Positions 1-11,649 of a DNA stretch of 64,000 nt are shown here, one piece after another. The stretch lies in NCBI GenBank assembly GCA_029931535.1, contig JAQPZY010001347.1:1089501-1153500 (forward strand), read 5' to 3'. The notes below the pieces were generated by a model that saw only the letters and a program-made list of their open reading frames with translations, had not been told where the DNA came from and did no database searches. This DNA comes from Margaritifera margaritifera. Its lineage: Eukaryota; Mollusca; Bivalvia; Unionida; Margaritiferidae. The first letter of the stretch is position 1. Every line of letters starts with the position of its first letter. The position numbers and the translations under genes are program-made.

Positions 1-974
1 TATACAGATAAGAACCAATTCCTCATACTCAACAGCCCAGGATGCACAACTGCATTGGCTGCAGTCAAATTGCAGCCAAAAACAATATTATTTAAGAGAT
101 CACATTTTTATCAGTCACTAATATCTTCCATGTGCATGCAAAATTAATGACAAGAAATTCATCTATTGATTTGTATAACGTTGATATATGGTAAAATCTG
201 AATAAGCTCAAATGTGAAAATAAGCGTATATACAATAAAAAGCATGTCTTTCATTGTTTTTATAGATCAAATAAGCACATATGTGTATACAAAAGATGAA
301 CCAACTTTTAATACCTACATTTAGCTCTTCTGATACTAATTTTGTTATTAGTCTAGTGTTTGCAATGACTGTTTACCTATTTACCATATTTGGATTATCT
401 TCCCTTTTCATATTAATCTTTTCGTTAATCAACAATATTTACATCCTATTCTGTAAAGTTGGATTGCTAATCATAAATGTGGAAACTTTTGAAATAATCA
501 ATTTCACTAAATATATGTACATATAAAAATAAGTGAATATGACCATCACTAATTAAAAAAAACAAGTGCATAACAGAACTCTTAGGAGGAAGAATTTACC
601 TTACAGAGGTAATGGGGTTTTTTTTATAAGCAGTTCAAGCTATCAATCAATCAAACTCTCCATGTGTAGCGATGCATAGAAATATCTCACACCAATGCCA
701 CTTTAGATAAACTGTTTCCTGTGTATGGAATTTGTGGAATTACATTAGGTCACTGAACTATAAACACCTAATGTTATACCTGAATAAATTCTAATAAGTG
801 AACACCAACTGACCAAGATGGATATAAATGAAGTAATGAATGATAATTGCACTTCCCTAATTAATTCATTACAAGTATTAAAAGCAAATTTTAAAATGCA
901 TATATAACAATAAAGAAATTTTGTCAATACCTCACAAGTAAATAGAGAGGTCCATTACAAAAGATCATCTCTGT
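1..974. other. AT-rich DNA with no recognised feature
   Basis: No open frame here has coding character, and I see no RNA gene or tandem array. The short open frames of 60-81 codons are hydrophobic, AT-driven translations. It could be intronic or intergenic. Confidence 0.5.
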
Positions 975-1200
975 AAAGGTATGGTATCAGATACCATCAA
1001 ATTATTTACATTTTGTTCTATTGCTGATTAAAACTCAGAATGTTTCCTCTAAAACTGAAAATACAAGTAACCAGAATGGTCTCAGATACTGTCAAATTAC
1101 AAAAAATTTGTTCTACTGCTGTCAATCTTTTTTTTATACAAGTAACACGTTTGGTCCTGGATACCATCAAATCACTCAAATTTTTTTCTATAAATGTGTA
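975..1200. repeat. diverged ~60-bp repeat units (first cluster)
   Basis: Three loose copies share 'cagataccatcaaatta', followed by 'ttttgttctattgctg' and 'acaagtaac'. A second cluster of the same unit lies at 2028-2175. Copies differ by point changes and small indels, so this is an old minisatellite. Open frames on both strands here are by-products of the repeat. Confidence 0.6.
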
Positions 1201-1234
1201 CATGATTTAAAATTACCCAAATATGCAGTTTAAT

Positions 1235-1400
1235 AGAAACTATTAGAAACTCAACCTTTTCCCCAATCAGCTAATGGCTATTTATATTTAAACCACTGAT
1301 AAAAATGTACATGCCGCACCTCATGCAACTTGCAATTGTTTCACTTCTGTACATCTTTTACCTCTTACTACATGATATGATTCACTTCATAAGACACATC
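1235..1400. repeat. dispersed repeat, partner of 43990-44145
   Basis: Blocks such as 'aattgtttca', 'tcttttaccnctta' and 'catgcc.cacctc' occur in the same order at about 43990-44145. The two copies are roughly three-quarters alike by eye. The family is not recognised; neither copy shows clear termini or coding potential. Confidence 0.5.
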
Positions 1401-2027
1401 TTTCCTGAACATATGACAATTAGGGTAAGACATCCTTATGATCATCATGATACTGCTTGTACTGCTACATATATCTACATGATGACGAAATTGATAATGC
1501 AAACGGACATACTGCCTGAACACACATATACAATGCTTTTGTAGGATCTATGACCACTAAGAAACTGCAGTAGCTTACAAACTTGAAATGGTGGTTCTTT
1601 AAAATATAATGTTACTCATAAAAGTTTCTTTTCTCATACATGTTCAAAAAAGTAATTAATTTAGTTTTAAAGAAATATTTTGTCAGCAAGGCAAGAGATG
1701 TAAATAAACCTCATGAATAATGTGCAATATGCGGAAAAACCAGTTCTTGTCAACTCCAACTTTTTCCAAATGATGCCACATTTGATGTGAAAATTATCCA
1801 TACTTAAAGAAAAGAATTAACAGAAAAATCTTATTACACAGTCATCTTAGCAGAGATGTGGAAATATATACTTTAATTGGAATGGGTAATTCCTGCATCA
1901 CTGATTGCCAGGTGTATGTTCGATTACATACTTACAGATTTTGTAAACATGTATGAGCAGTAAACTAATCTAACCTGTTTACTTGTGTAAACGTTACAGC
2001 CATATGCAGTATACTGCTTCACTTCTT
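1401..2027. other. no recognised feature
   Basis: AT-rich sequence without a tandem array, RNA gene or convincing open frame. Confidence 0.45.
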
Positions 2028-2175
2028 TTAATACAAGTAACAGGTAGTGTCTCAGATACCATCAAATTACTTAACATTTTGTTCTATTGTTGAAGTATAG
2101 TGCTGTCCCTCGTTTAATATAAGTGACAAACATGGACTCGGATACCGTCAAATTACTTAAATTTTATTCTACTGT
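2028..2175. repeat. diverged ~60-bp repeat units (second cluster)
   Basis: Two copies of the unit seen at 975-1200: 'acaagtaac', then 'tcagataccatcaaatta', then 'ttgttctattgttg'. The pair of clusters is separated by about 0.8 kb of unrelated sequence. Confidence 0.55.
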
Positions 2176-2294
2176 TGTTACTTAATTAATTTCACCTGAT
2201 TTTAGTTCTTGGCTTTTGCAAACCAATTATGATGTGGTTTCCCATCATTAAAAATCTTATTTTTGTGTTTTGTACATCATTTATTAGGCAGAGG

Positions 2295-2378
2295 CTATTC
2301 ACATGGCCGCCGTGCACCTTAACTGGGAAAGACTATTCACATGGCCGCCGTGCACCTTAACTGGGAAAGACTATTCAC
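2295..2378. repeat. 38-bp tandem repeat, two copies, CpG-containing
   Basis: Two near-perfect copies of a 38-bp unit containing 'acatggccgccgtgcacc' and 'aactgggaaaga'. Related pieces occur at 2400-2430 and, in inverted or degraded form, at 3160-3480. The GCCGCC core stands out against AT-rich surroundings. Confidence 0.75.
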
Positions 2379-2379
2379 A

Positions 2380-3155
2380 CCATGTGTATAATTTGTGTAT
2401 AATTTACATAAAGCCATTCACATGGCTGTCACATACCTGATCTGCGAAATAATCTCAATTTTACAACTGACTTGTAATTCCATATTTGCAAGTCATTGTT
2501 AAAACTTGTACAATGCTATACTCCTTCACCTCCGGTAGAAACAGACATTTTTGAATAAATATTTAATGAATCTCTTGAGTGAAAAACTCTAGTATTGTCA
2601 CCCATCAATGAACTTTTTCCATTATTCACCCAGAAGAAACAAATTTTCATGGAATTTTATGCTCAAACGAGCTGGCTAGCTAAAGTATATTAAGAGTTTG
2701 AAAGTAGGAGATTTCTTAGGTAATGTCAGCTGTTTACCATTTATGTTCTGCAGTGTTTTGTGTGCATTAACACAGTAAATCTGAGTAACATAATTCTTTA
2801 ATTCAAATTAACAAACCATACACTCAAAATGTACATTTGCACAGTAAATCTGAGTAACATTATTCTTTCTTAATTCAAGATAACAAGGCATACACTAATA
2901 ATAAAAAAGGATAGAGTGGGATTCGATCCTGGATCTTTTGAATGAAAGATCGACATATTTCTACTCAACTACAGTGATTAATACACTGGAAGATGATATT
3001 TATTTGCTTAAATTATGGCTGTCTATTGAAAACAAAATTCTGGACTGTTAAAGCAAAATTAAATTATCAACATTTTTTCTCTTGGGAAAACCACTAATTC
3101 ATAGTCTAGTCTCTAATTGTTTACACAACACATCATAATTATTATAATCCAAACT
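2380..3155. other. no recognised feature; one short duplication
   Basis: A 30-40 bp stretch around 'acagtaaatctgagtaaca' occurs twice (about 2775 and 2840). Nothing else is structured, and no coding frame is credible. Confidence 0.45.
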
Positions 3156-3159
3156 GTGA

Positions 3160-3480
3160 GACAGACACCAGTTGCTGTGTGAATATTGTTAATGAACAGC
3201 AGCCATGCAATTAGTCTTTTTAAAATTTAGTACATGGCCGCTATACAAAATAGATACTATGGAAAAATTTCCTTTTTTTATGACGTCTTGTAGTCCGATA
3301 AATCGGCCACCAAACCTGTAATGGTGTTGATGGATTTACATATTTCAAAATATTTTGGACTCATCCCTAATGCGAAGACCAGTCGCTGTGCAGATAGTCT
3401 TTTCTATTGTGGGCACATGGCAGCTGTGAGAATAGTCTTTCCAAAAGTTGGTACTCGGCGGCCGTGCGAAAAGACACTTA
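3160..3480. repeat. degraded copies of the 'catggcngcngtg...atagtcttt' module
   Basis: At least three degraded modules with 'gctgtgtgaata', 'cagctgtgagaatagtcttt' and 'cggcggccgtgcg' resemble the reverse complement of the 38-bp unit at 2295. The 67-codon open frame spanning this stretch is repeat-derived. Confidence 0.45.
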
Positions 3481-3527
3481 CTATTTATTATGCCACAGCC
3501 TGGATGGAACATACCTCAATCTAAGGT

Positions 3528-3592
3528 AACCTCACTTATAAGGTGGTTGTTTCATATTGGCTTCCGTGAATGGCATTAAAAAGCGGGATCAC
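3528..3592. mobile_element. short palindromic MITE fragment, Tigger/pogo-like ends
   Basis: The sequence 'cctcacttataagg' followed by 'gaatggcatta' matches the order in the better preserved element at 19275-19342 ('cctcacttaaaagg' then 'gaatagcatta'). One end is degraded. Assignment to a pogo/Tigger-type TA-inserting family rests on the partner's ends. Confidence 0.4.
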
Positions 3593-4100
3593 TAATTATG
3601 ACATACAACATGGTGTCAACAAATATCAGTGGTCCTCAGTAAAACTGAATATGCAGTATAATCTACTTATAATAAATTTTTGAAATTGCAATGGTGATGA
3701 AATTCAAAATAGGTTTGCATGGGGGTAATATTGATATTGTGGTAGTAAAAGTGGTGGTGGTAGTAGTTGTGGTAGTAACAGCATTTTTTCTCTTTTAAGA
3801 CCTGGTTTTGATTAAAAACAACAACCATACTGACAAGTACTAATGTTACTACTACTACTACTACTGCTGCTGCTTTTCGGATACAAAATGAAATGTTTCA
3901 GTTCTAAAGGATACATCCTGAGTTTTAATTAACAATGTGTCTGCTCATATCTACAATTAATAAAGTATATACATGTACTCTTTCTACAATTAATTAATAA
4001 AGTATATACATGTACTCATTTTCTACAGTTAATAAAGTACACACATGTACTCATTTTCTATAATTAATAATGTATACACATATTTATTTCTATAATTAAG
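3593..4100. repeat. simple repeats and a ~37-40 bp array
   Basis: Short GGT/GTA and ACT/GCT triplet runs (3745-3870) precede three to four imperfect copies (about 3955-4100) of a unit with 'taataaagtatatacatgtact'-like sequence and spacing near 40 bp. No coding character. Confidence 0.55.
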
Positions 4101-4550
4101 CATTCCAATAACTGAATTTAATAAATCCAGAATCCACCAATTTTATATAAAAATTCTTGTTTACCTGAAAATCCCAACATGCGCATGTTGGCATATGTTG
4201 GTGTCTTATCTACCTCATCAAATGTCATCACTTAAAAATTACCAGGTATATATTCCAGTAAGTGTTTCTTGTATTATAAAGCCAACTCAATCCACTTGTT
4301 GGTGTGAAAATAAAATATTTCACCGTCCAGGAATTAACATAAAATCCAGAATTTTCTTCTTTTTTTTTCTCCTCCTTTACTTAACCAAAAATCTTTCTTT
4401 TGAAAAAAAAAGGGCTTCCTTGAGTAAATCCTTTTGAAATGTATTTAGTCCTTCTCAACAGTATGTAAAATACATTTAACTTTAAATATTTAACAATTCA
4501 CTCAGTATCTTAAATTTATGTTCATACAGCATTTATGTATCCCATATCAC
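4101..4550. other. no recognised feature
   Basis: AT-rich with pyrimidine runs (4350-4380). The 80-codon open frame at 4195 is a chance translation rich in Phe, Leu and Lys. Confidence 0.4.
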
Positions 4551-4551
4551 T

Positions 4552-4781
4552 TCAGGTATCCACTAGGAATTCAATAAAAGCTCTCCGAAAAACAGTATCA
4601 ACCTGGTTATCAGCCAACAAGCCCCTCATTACACTGTGTATGAATCCCTTGTCAGTTTTTGTGGATGAGTGCCAGCAGGCGTTACACAAATACCTGTTGA
4701 CTGAACCCACTACAATCTGGTCCATTGATATTAAGCCCAAATATGTGCTATCACATACCTTTCTAATCTGGGTCTTGTATG
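4552..4781. CDS. possible exon, strand unresolved
   Basis: This ~190-230 bp block is less AT-biased than its surroundings and open on both strands. On the plus strand it follows a pyrimidine-rich acceptor-like 'cccatatcacttcag', reads VSTRNSIKALRKTV... and reaches a donor-like ATG|GTGAGG near 4781. On the minus strand it could be a terminal exon: an AG precedes IVVGSVNRYLCNACW..., and the frame ends in FLVDT and a stop at 4552-4554. I do not recognise either peptide. No second exon was found nearby, so it may instead be an old repeat fragment or chance. Confidence 0.3.
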
Positions 4782-4839
4782 GTGAGGCCCTGTTATTTTA
4801 CATATTCATTAAGAAGTCAGTCAACCAGTTAATATAATT

Positions 4840-5655
4840 TTGGGAATTTTGCCAGGCAGGACAAATACCAGTCACATTTGTACCATATATACTCTACTAA
4901 AAGTCCCCACCATGGAAACGAAAATAAATCTTAACATTATTTTGGCTATTTGTTAAACCATCAAATCTGATCATCTACAGTGCATATAAAACTGGTAGAA
5001 TGCTATGTAACTAGTCTAAAAACTCACAGTGTATGTACTGAGTACCCAAACTATTCAGAAGCTTTTAACTGATATATATATATATATATGGCATCCACAA
5101 GTATTGGAATGTCATTTGAAGTATTGCTGTAAATAAGGTTTCTCTATTCAGACCCTCCTCTTTTGTCCAACAGTTCTTTGTGACTGATTTCATAAAAACA
5201 TTTTTGAGGTGCCTGGGGATAAAGTTCGTTTCAAAGACAAATTTGTGTCAAAGAAGACAAGGAGATTGGAGGTGATAAAATTGTTAGTTGACAACTACTG
5301 TTTCAAATATGAAAGGAATACCAGACACAAAAATTGCCACAAATTAAGTTAAATTTTCACCTGAAAACCAAAATGAAATTACAAAGAATTTGACACTCTG
5401 TAATTATTCATAATTGTATTGTTTTTTGTTTGGGTATTCTGAGTATACTGGAAATTAACATAATTAAATAAATTAATCAATTTTCCCTAATTTCATCCAT
5501 TTTATGATAATGAGAGAATTTTTTTATGATATCCAGTATATAGCTGATGCAATTTCTCCCACTCCAGTACAAGATATCTGAATTGGACATAAAAGGTCTG
5601 TTCTTGATGACCCCATATATACTGGTGACAGCACAATTATGCAAATTGCTTAATC
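4840..5655. other. no recognised feature; short (TA)n at ~5072
   Basis: AT-rich non-coding DNA with a short TA run near 5072-5088. No array, hairpin element or RNA gene was seen. Confidence 0.45.
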
Positions 5656-5663
5656 ATGTACAG

Positions 5664-5796
5664 CAGTGGTTCCCAAACCCCGGGTCATGACTCAAATAAG
5701 GGTCACAAGGACCCTCGCGACCCTATACTTGTACTGCACTTTGGGTCACAAAAGATGGTATTTAGGGTTGCGATCAAAAAAAGTTGGGAACCACTG
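5664..5796. mobile_element. hAT-type MITE, 133 bp
   Basis: The left end CAGTGGTTCCCAAACC and right end GTTGGGAACCACTG form terminal inverted repeats of about 15 bp. CAGTGGTT...AACCACTG ends are typical of non-autonomous hAT elements. The 8 bases on each side (atgtacag and atatatag) agree at 6 of 8 positions, consistent with an aged 8-bp target duplication. The interior holds 'gggtca' and 'gcgaccc' motifs and no gene. Confidence 0.85.
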
Positions 5797-5988
5797 ATAT
5801 ATAGTGTATCAAGTAAAAATATTTCTGTCATTATAAGTGATAATGAAATTAAAACCTTAATAAGAACTCTAAGAGGAAAACATTGTCTTGCTCAAATTCT
5901 TCCTAGAAATATACTGGACTTGAGAGGCTGAGAAAGGGTAAGTCACATTTCAAGATGCTTGACCAAAAGTAGATTCAGCATATCAGTA

Positions 5989-6214
5989 CAAGTCTCTTGC
6001 CTTGATGGACAAGCATTATGTATCAGCACAAGTCTCTTGCCTTGATGGACAAGCATTATGTATCAGTAGAAGTCTCTTGCCTTGATGGACAAGCATTATG
6101 TATCAGCACAAGTCTCTTGCCTTGATGGACAAGCATTATGTATCAGTAGAAGTCTCTTGCCTTGATGGACAAGCATTATGTATCAGCACAAGTCTCTTGC
6201 CTTGATGGACAAGC
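5989..6214. repeat. 40-bp tandem repeat, ~5.6 copies
   Basis: The unit is exactly 40 bp and nearly identical between copies, beginning 'agtctcttgccttgatgg'. Two subtypes alternate ('tcagcaca' and 'tcagtaga'), so a two-unit 80-bp block was probably amplified recently. Confidence 0.9.
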
Positions 6215-6714
6215 AGCTAACTTAAAATTAGTCAAACTCTGATATATTTCATAATTTTGCACTTAAACAAGGGATAACATGTTGGCAATAACATATGCTT
6301 GCACTAAGCAACAATCAAAACTTAAACTCAGTACTTCTATAAAATTCATTAGGTTGAAACAGAAATGAACAAACAGATACTGATTTCAAATGATACATTA
6401 CATATTCAAGGATTAAATGTTTCCCCATATGAAGCCTCAACAATAAATCACCTGAGGAATTCCTCTCCATAATGACATTCCAGTTATACCATTGAAAGTT
6501 CATAACACCTCCTGCTTGGTACTACTACATTCCATACAGATCAAAATATAATTTGTCCTGAGGGGCTCCTGAAGGGATACAGAGCGCAAATAAATTTTAT
6601 TTCCTTATTGATGGAGGGGGCTGAAGAAGGGAAATTTGACTCTTTATTTTCAATCACTGATTATGAGAACAAGAATGTGCCCTATACACTTTTACAGCAA
6701 TTAATATCTGTCCC
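6215..6714. other. no recognised feature
   Basis: Unstructured AT-rich sequence between two tandem arrays; no credible gene. Confidence 0.4.
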
Positions 6715-8160
6715 TTACAATAAAGCCCAACTGCCCCTCTTATAATGCTGGTATGATCATGGATCCCATGAAATGTAACCTCATTATAAAACTCTTCAGT
6801 ATACCACTGCCCTTTTATAATGCTGGTATGGTCATGAATCTCATCAAATTGGTCCTCACAATAAATCCCCTCAGTATTCCACTGCCCCTTTTACAACACT
6901 GGTAGGGTTATGGATCCATTTCAATTGGACCTTATTATAAAACCTCTCACTATACCACCAACCCTCTTATAATACTGGTATGGTCATGGATCTCATTCAA
7001 TTTAAAATCATTATAAACCCCTCAATATACTACTACCCCTCTTATAATGCTGATATGGCTAAAATGGGCCTCTCACTATATTATAGCCCCCAGTATACCA
7101 CTGACACTTTTACAATGCTGGTATGGTTATGAATCCCATTAAATTGGTCCCTCAGTATAAAGCCCCCCTCCCCCCACTATACCGCTGACACTTTTATAAT
7201 GCTGGTATGGTCATGAATATCATCATTCGTTCGTTCATTGGATTAATGACGTGTGCGGCCATTCAGCCATTTACGTCGAATGAATCCCATCAAATTGGTC
7301 CCTCACTATAAAGCTCCCCCCCCCAGTATACTACTGACACTTTTACAATGCTGGTATGGTCATTGAATACCATTAAATTGGCCCCTTACTATAAAGCCCC
7401 CCACCCAGTATACCACTGACACTTTTATAATGCTAGTATGGTCATGAATTCCATTAAATTGGCCCCTTACTATAAAGCCCTCCAGCCAGTATACCATTGA
7501 CACTTTTATAATGCTAGTATGGTCATGAATCCCATTAAACTGGTCCCTCACTATAAAGCCCCCCCACCCAGTATACCATTGACACTTTTATAATGCTAGC
7601 ATGGTCATGAATCCCATTAAACTGGTCCCTCACCATAAAGCCCCCCCCCCCCAGTATACCATTGACACTTTTATAATGCTAGTATGGTCATGAATCCCAT
7701 TAAACTGGTCCCTCACCATAAAGCCCCCCCCCCCCAGTATACCATTGACACTTTTATAATGCTAGTATGGTCATGAATCCCATTAAATTGGTCCCTCACT
7801 ATAAAGACCCCAGTATACCATTGATACTTTTATAATGCTAGTATGGTCATAAATCCCATGAAATTGGTACCTCACAATACAACACCTTAGAATGCCAATC
7901 CCCCTCTTATAATGCTGGTATGGTCATAAATCTTATTAAATTAGTCACTCGCTATAAAGTCCCCCATTATACCATTGACACTTTTATAATGCTAGTATGG
8001 TCATAAATCCCATTAAATTAGTCCCTCACTATAAAGTCCCCCATTATACCACTGACACTTTTATAATCCTGGTATGGTCATAAATCCCATGAAATTGGTA
8101 CCTCACTATACAACACCTTAGAATGCCACTCCCCTTCTTATTATGCTGGTATGACCATGG
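6715..8160. repeat. ~83-bp minisatellite, ~17 diverged copies
   Basis: Units contain 'tccctcactataaagccc', 'agtatacca.tgacac', 'ttttataatgctagtatgg' and 'tcatgaatcccatt.aa'. Length varies through a poly-C run and small indels; copies near 7400-7760 are the most alike. A single diverged reverse-complement unit appears at 23463-23545, so the unit also exists outside the array. A 60-bp unrelated stretch near 7225-7280 interrupts the array. Open frames here are repeat artefacts. Confidence 0.85.
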
Positions 8161-10474
8161 GAAATAATGTCCAACAGACAGCAGTGCAAAATTAAAATGT
8201 GACAAAAGTGTCATAGGTTTGGAAGCACAAAATTCTGTCACCTGGAAAAAACCTTCTACAGTGAGATGCAATTTACTGCAAACAAGCAATGTATTTGACA
8301 GCCCAAGTATTAAGATACTGGTTGATCACTGAGAACAATTCATTTAGTGTAAGCCCGATATAGTCTGTTTTAAACAATAACTATAACTGACTGCTGGTCT
8401 TTAAAAGGGCCCAATTTAATTTCTTATTTTAATGTTAAATGATTACATTGAGAAAGATAAGATTTTGTTTTTTTAGTACTAACATTTCCACTCTACTAAC
8501 ACTGCAGGGATGTGAGTTGAAGGTGACATATTATAAGTCATCAGGCATGGATATATTTTTCAAAATAGATCAGTGTTTGTTTGCCATGGGAATGACTGTG
8601 ACTTTCCTATCAGTGTTGTGATATTACGATTACATCAAGCATTGCCTGCTCACAGTAAATCACCATTTGCTGCATACAGTAAATAATTTTTCTGTTGTCT
8701 ACATGTACCAGTAAGTCTTGAAATGGCCTAATGCCAAAAAGATTAGAGGCATGTGAAAAATGTGTACGAAGTCACCATATTCTCATGATAATCGTATCAT
8801 CAATAGTTCCTCATGACCAAATCTCAAAGACAGCAACAGTAATTTGTGGTTAAATGCAATGTAACGCTGCAAATAGTTTGGTTTCATTTAACACCCCATT
8901 ATGACACAAATACTAAAGCCAATCCAGACAAGAAGATTGCTTTTATTCTGGTCAATTATTTGATCTGAATGATAAAGCAACTATTATCCATTGCCCCTCT
9001 TGTGTTCGAAATTTGATAGAAAATAAGACAACTTTAATAGTGTTGGTGTGTCATTAGTACCTTAATTACCACAACTTAGTAACATAAAAGAAAACATAAA
9101 TTCTTCCACTAAATGTGTAACACTAGATGGTGAAAACTAATCAAATAACTTGAAATTTTAAAGTTTGACTGAGTTTGCATGATGCAAGTCAAGATGGCAA
9201 CAAGATGACATTAAATGATTAGTATACTACATCTGCATGTCTTGTCTTGTCAAAAGAATTTAATTTAACCTGTATACTGAACATTGCAAAATCTCCCATT
9301 TATTGCCCAATTGTGACACCTGACATAATTATACCTAATCTTTTTAAAACAGTACCACCTGCCTGTGTAAGGGAACAATAAAAACTTGGGCAAGTTCCAA
9401 CCTTCAGTGCAATATGCAAAACATAAAGGAATCCATGCAATTACAGAAATTTAGATGCATGGAAAAAGAAACATAATTTACACAGCAAGTTTTAAATTAA
9501 TTTGCTGCATCACATGAGCTTATAAATATAACCAATTATATATGCCCTTTCATAACTCAGTACAACCAACCACTTATCTTACTACAGGCCACATGTACCA
9601 TGTTGTTTGTAATTATATATAATTGTGCCCTTTTGACAATTTTTTTCTTTAAATGTATAATCAAATGTAAAATAATAGCAAAAATATTAACAACATTATC
9701 TTTCCAGCTCAGAAATAAAAAAAAAAATTAAAATTATTATATATTTACGATTTGCAAAAATTAGAGTGTATGAAAAAAGTCAGTCAAGACAGTACTTGCA
9801 TTATTTCATATTATTAAAACAAAACCTCATCAAGGCATCAAAACATAAACCACACTATTGGAAGCTTCTCAATAAAAAGACAAAATCACCACACAGAATA
9901 CTCGTAAAAAGGCAAACAGTCACTCACACTTCAGGACTATGTGCTGATTTTATCTTTTCTCGCAGCTTTCTGAGAAATATGTATGCCAGTTTGGTCATTT
10001 TTGCATATATTTTCCCCGTTTTTTCCAGCATTGTGTATGCCACTTTCGTCTTTTGTCAAGCAACTTCAATACCGTGATAAACTCTATATAACCAAAGTTT
10101 CAGAAATGGCGCATCAACAATTAGGCTATAACATTAAATACAACTAGGAACTGTTCTCTGACAATTCATTCCCATGGAAAAGATAAAACCAGAAACAGAA
10201 GCCATCATAAATATGTACACTTTTTTCTTTACTTTTGACCCCCACCCCCAGGGACTGCATCTGAGATCCACCTTTATTGTCAATTATTCAGCCTCATGAA
10301 ACATCATATACACAGTAAGTACCGAATATGATCAAACTTTATTTCATTTAATCTTTGTTGATGGAATTCAAGTCACAAGAAGTGACTAATGATTAATGTA
10401 TGCATTGAACATTGCATTGACACTAAGACAGACATGACCAATCACAACATAAGTTCAGATGTAATAAAGGACAA
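8161..10474. other. long AT-rich stretch with no recognised feature
   Basis: I see no array, transposon end or RNA gene. The 103-codon open frame at 9766-10077 lacks recognisable motifs and is judged chance. Likely intronic or intergenic. Confidence 0.45.
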
Positions 10475-10477
10475 GAA

Positions 10478-10625
10478 CATTTTTTTTGTGGTTTTAACAG
10501 CACTTTTAAAAACATTTGGCTATATCAATCATGCCGAGGAAATCGGAACTAAGTTCCTTTCACAAGGATACACCAAGATGGCAGACCCAGACTGGCCTGT
10601 GCGGGTATAAATCCCACAACTCTTG
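10478..10625 (-). mobile_element. tRNA-derived SINE, family 2, partial
   Basis: Read on the minus strand, the order of blocks (a 'cttggatt'-containing tRNA-like part, then 'gccagtctgggtctgcc', then a body with 'tccttg', then a tail 'gttaaaa') matches the copies at 32256-32475 (minus) and 42304-42475 (plus). The tRNA-like head is truncated. Confidence 0.5.
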
Positions 10626-10675
10626 GATTAAATGTCTGAGGCTGTACTAATAGTGTGCAGATTATTCATGAGTGA

Positions 10676-10790
10676 TTGTGAATGGGGCCTAGATTCTATA
10701 AGCATGTACCATAGAGAAAAAGATTTCTATTGTGAATGGGGCCTAGATTCTATAAGCATGTACCATAGAGAAAAAGATTTCTATTGTGAA
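10676..10790. repeat. 54-bp tandem duplication
   Basis: Two identical copies of a 54-bp unit beginning 'ttgtgaatggggcctag'. A diverged third copy with downstream sequence ('aaaatgtttcagga', 'aacactaagaattctaca') recurs at about 10890-11020, so a larger ~190-bp block was also duplicated. Confidence 0.85.
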
Positions 10791-11098
10791 TAAAATGTTT
10801 CAGGAGTAAATTAATAACACTAAGAATTCTACATAATTTTTAATATTTCATTTGGTAGTTGGCCCACTAACTTTGTGACGAATTTTCTTTGCCTGGGACA
10901 AGATCCTATAACTACGTATCATAGAGAAAGAGATTTCCATTGTGAATAAAATGTTTCAGGACTAAATTTATAACACTAAGAATTCTACATGATTTTAAAT
11001 ATTTCATTCGGTAGTGGGCCCACTTACTTTGAGACTGTAACATTATTTGGCCTGTGAGACTCCCTATAAAATCCCTGTCATAACAAGAATTCAATGTA

Positions 11099-11315
11099 CT
11101 GTATATGCTCATGTATAAGCCAATACCAACTGCAAACTGCATAGACCCAGATCTGAGAGCACATTATGTGCTGGGAGATCTGGGTCTATGCAGTTTGTAA
11201 GGACTAATCAGTAGAACAAATAACATAGGCCCCAATCTGCTGGCGCATTATGCTACAGCAGATCAGGGTCTATGTTGTTTGCATTTGGACTAGTGTTATA
11301 CGCAAGTATATACAG
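11099..11315. mobile_element. twin-hairpin MITE, copy 1 (TA-flanked)
   Basis: TA sits at both ends (11097-11098 and 11316-11317). The ends are inverted: CTGTATATGC... against ...GTATATACAG. Inside lie two adjacent hairpins. The first (11133-11197) has a perfect 22-bp stem and an inner AGCACA/TGTGCT stem. The second (about 11216-11280) has arms around 'aacataggcccc' and 'agggtctatgtt'. The two hairpins are homologous to each other. The TA duplication suggests mobilisation by a Tc1/mariner- or pogo-type transposase. No gene inside. Confidence 0.8.
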
Positions 11316-11452
11316 TAATGTATGTAATTTTTCATATACTATCAATCCATAAAAATTGCTTTAATTATTTTAGTTTGTCTTCTAATTGCTTCCACTCACA
11401 ACCAAAACAGCGTGGGCTTGAATCCTGACCAGGCCAAGTTATCCACCATGGT

Positions 11453-11645
11453 ACTGTATATACTTGCGTATAAGCTGATACCAACTGCAAACTGCAGAGA
11501 CACAGATCTACTGTCGCATAATGCACAGGCAGATCTGGGTATATGCAGTTTGTAAGGAATAATCAGGGTCTATGCTGTTTGTAAGGACTAATCAGGGTCT
11601 ATGTTGTTTGCATTTGGACCCAGATTATATGTGAGTATATATGGT
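11453..11645. mobile_element. twin-hairpin MITE, copy 2
   Basis: It starts TA-CTGTATATACTTGCG and ends GTGAGTATATATGG-TA, with the same first hairpin ('actgcaaactgcagaga', then 'agatctgggtatatgcagt'). The second hairpin is partly replaced by a direct repeat of 'aatcagggtctatg.tgtttg'. Confidence 0.75.
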
Positions 11646-11649
11646 AAGT

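Noticed and set aside
9766..10077. 103-codon ORF
   Set aside because: No motif, no repeat of it elsewhere, no supporting signals; composition follows local AT bias.
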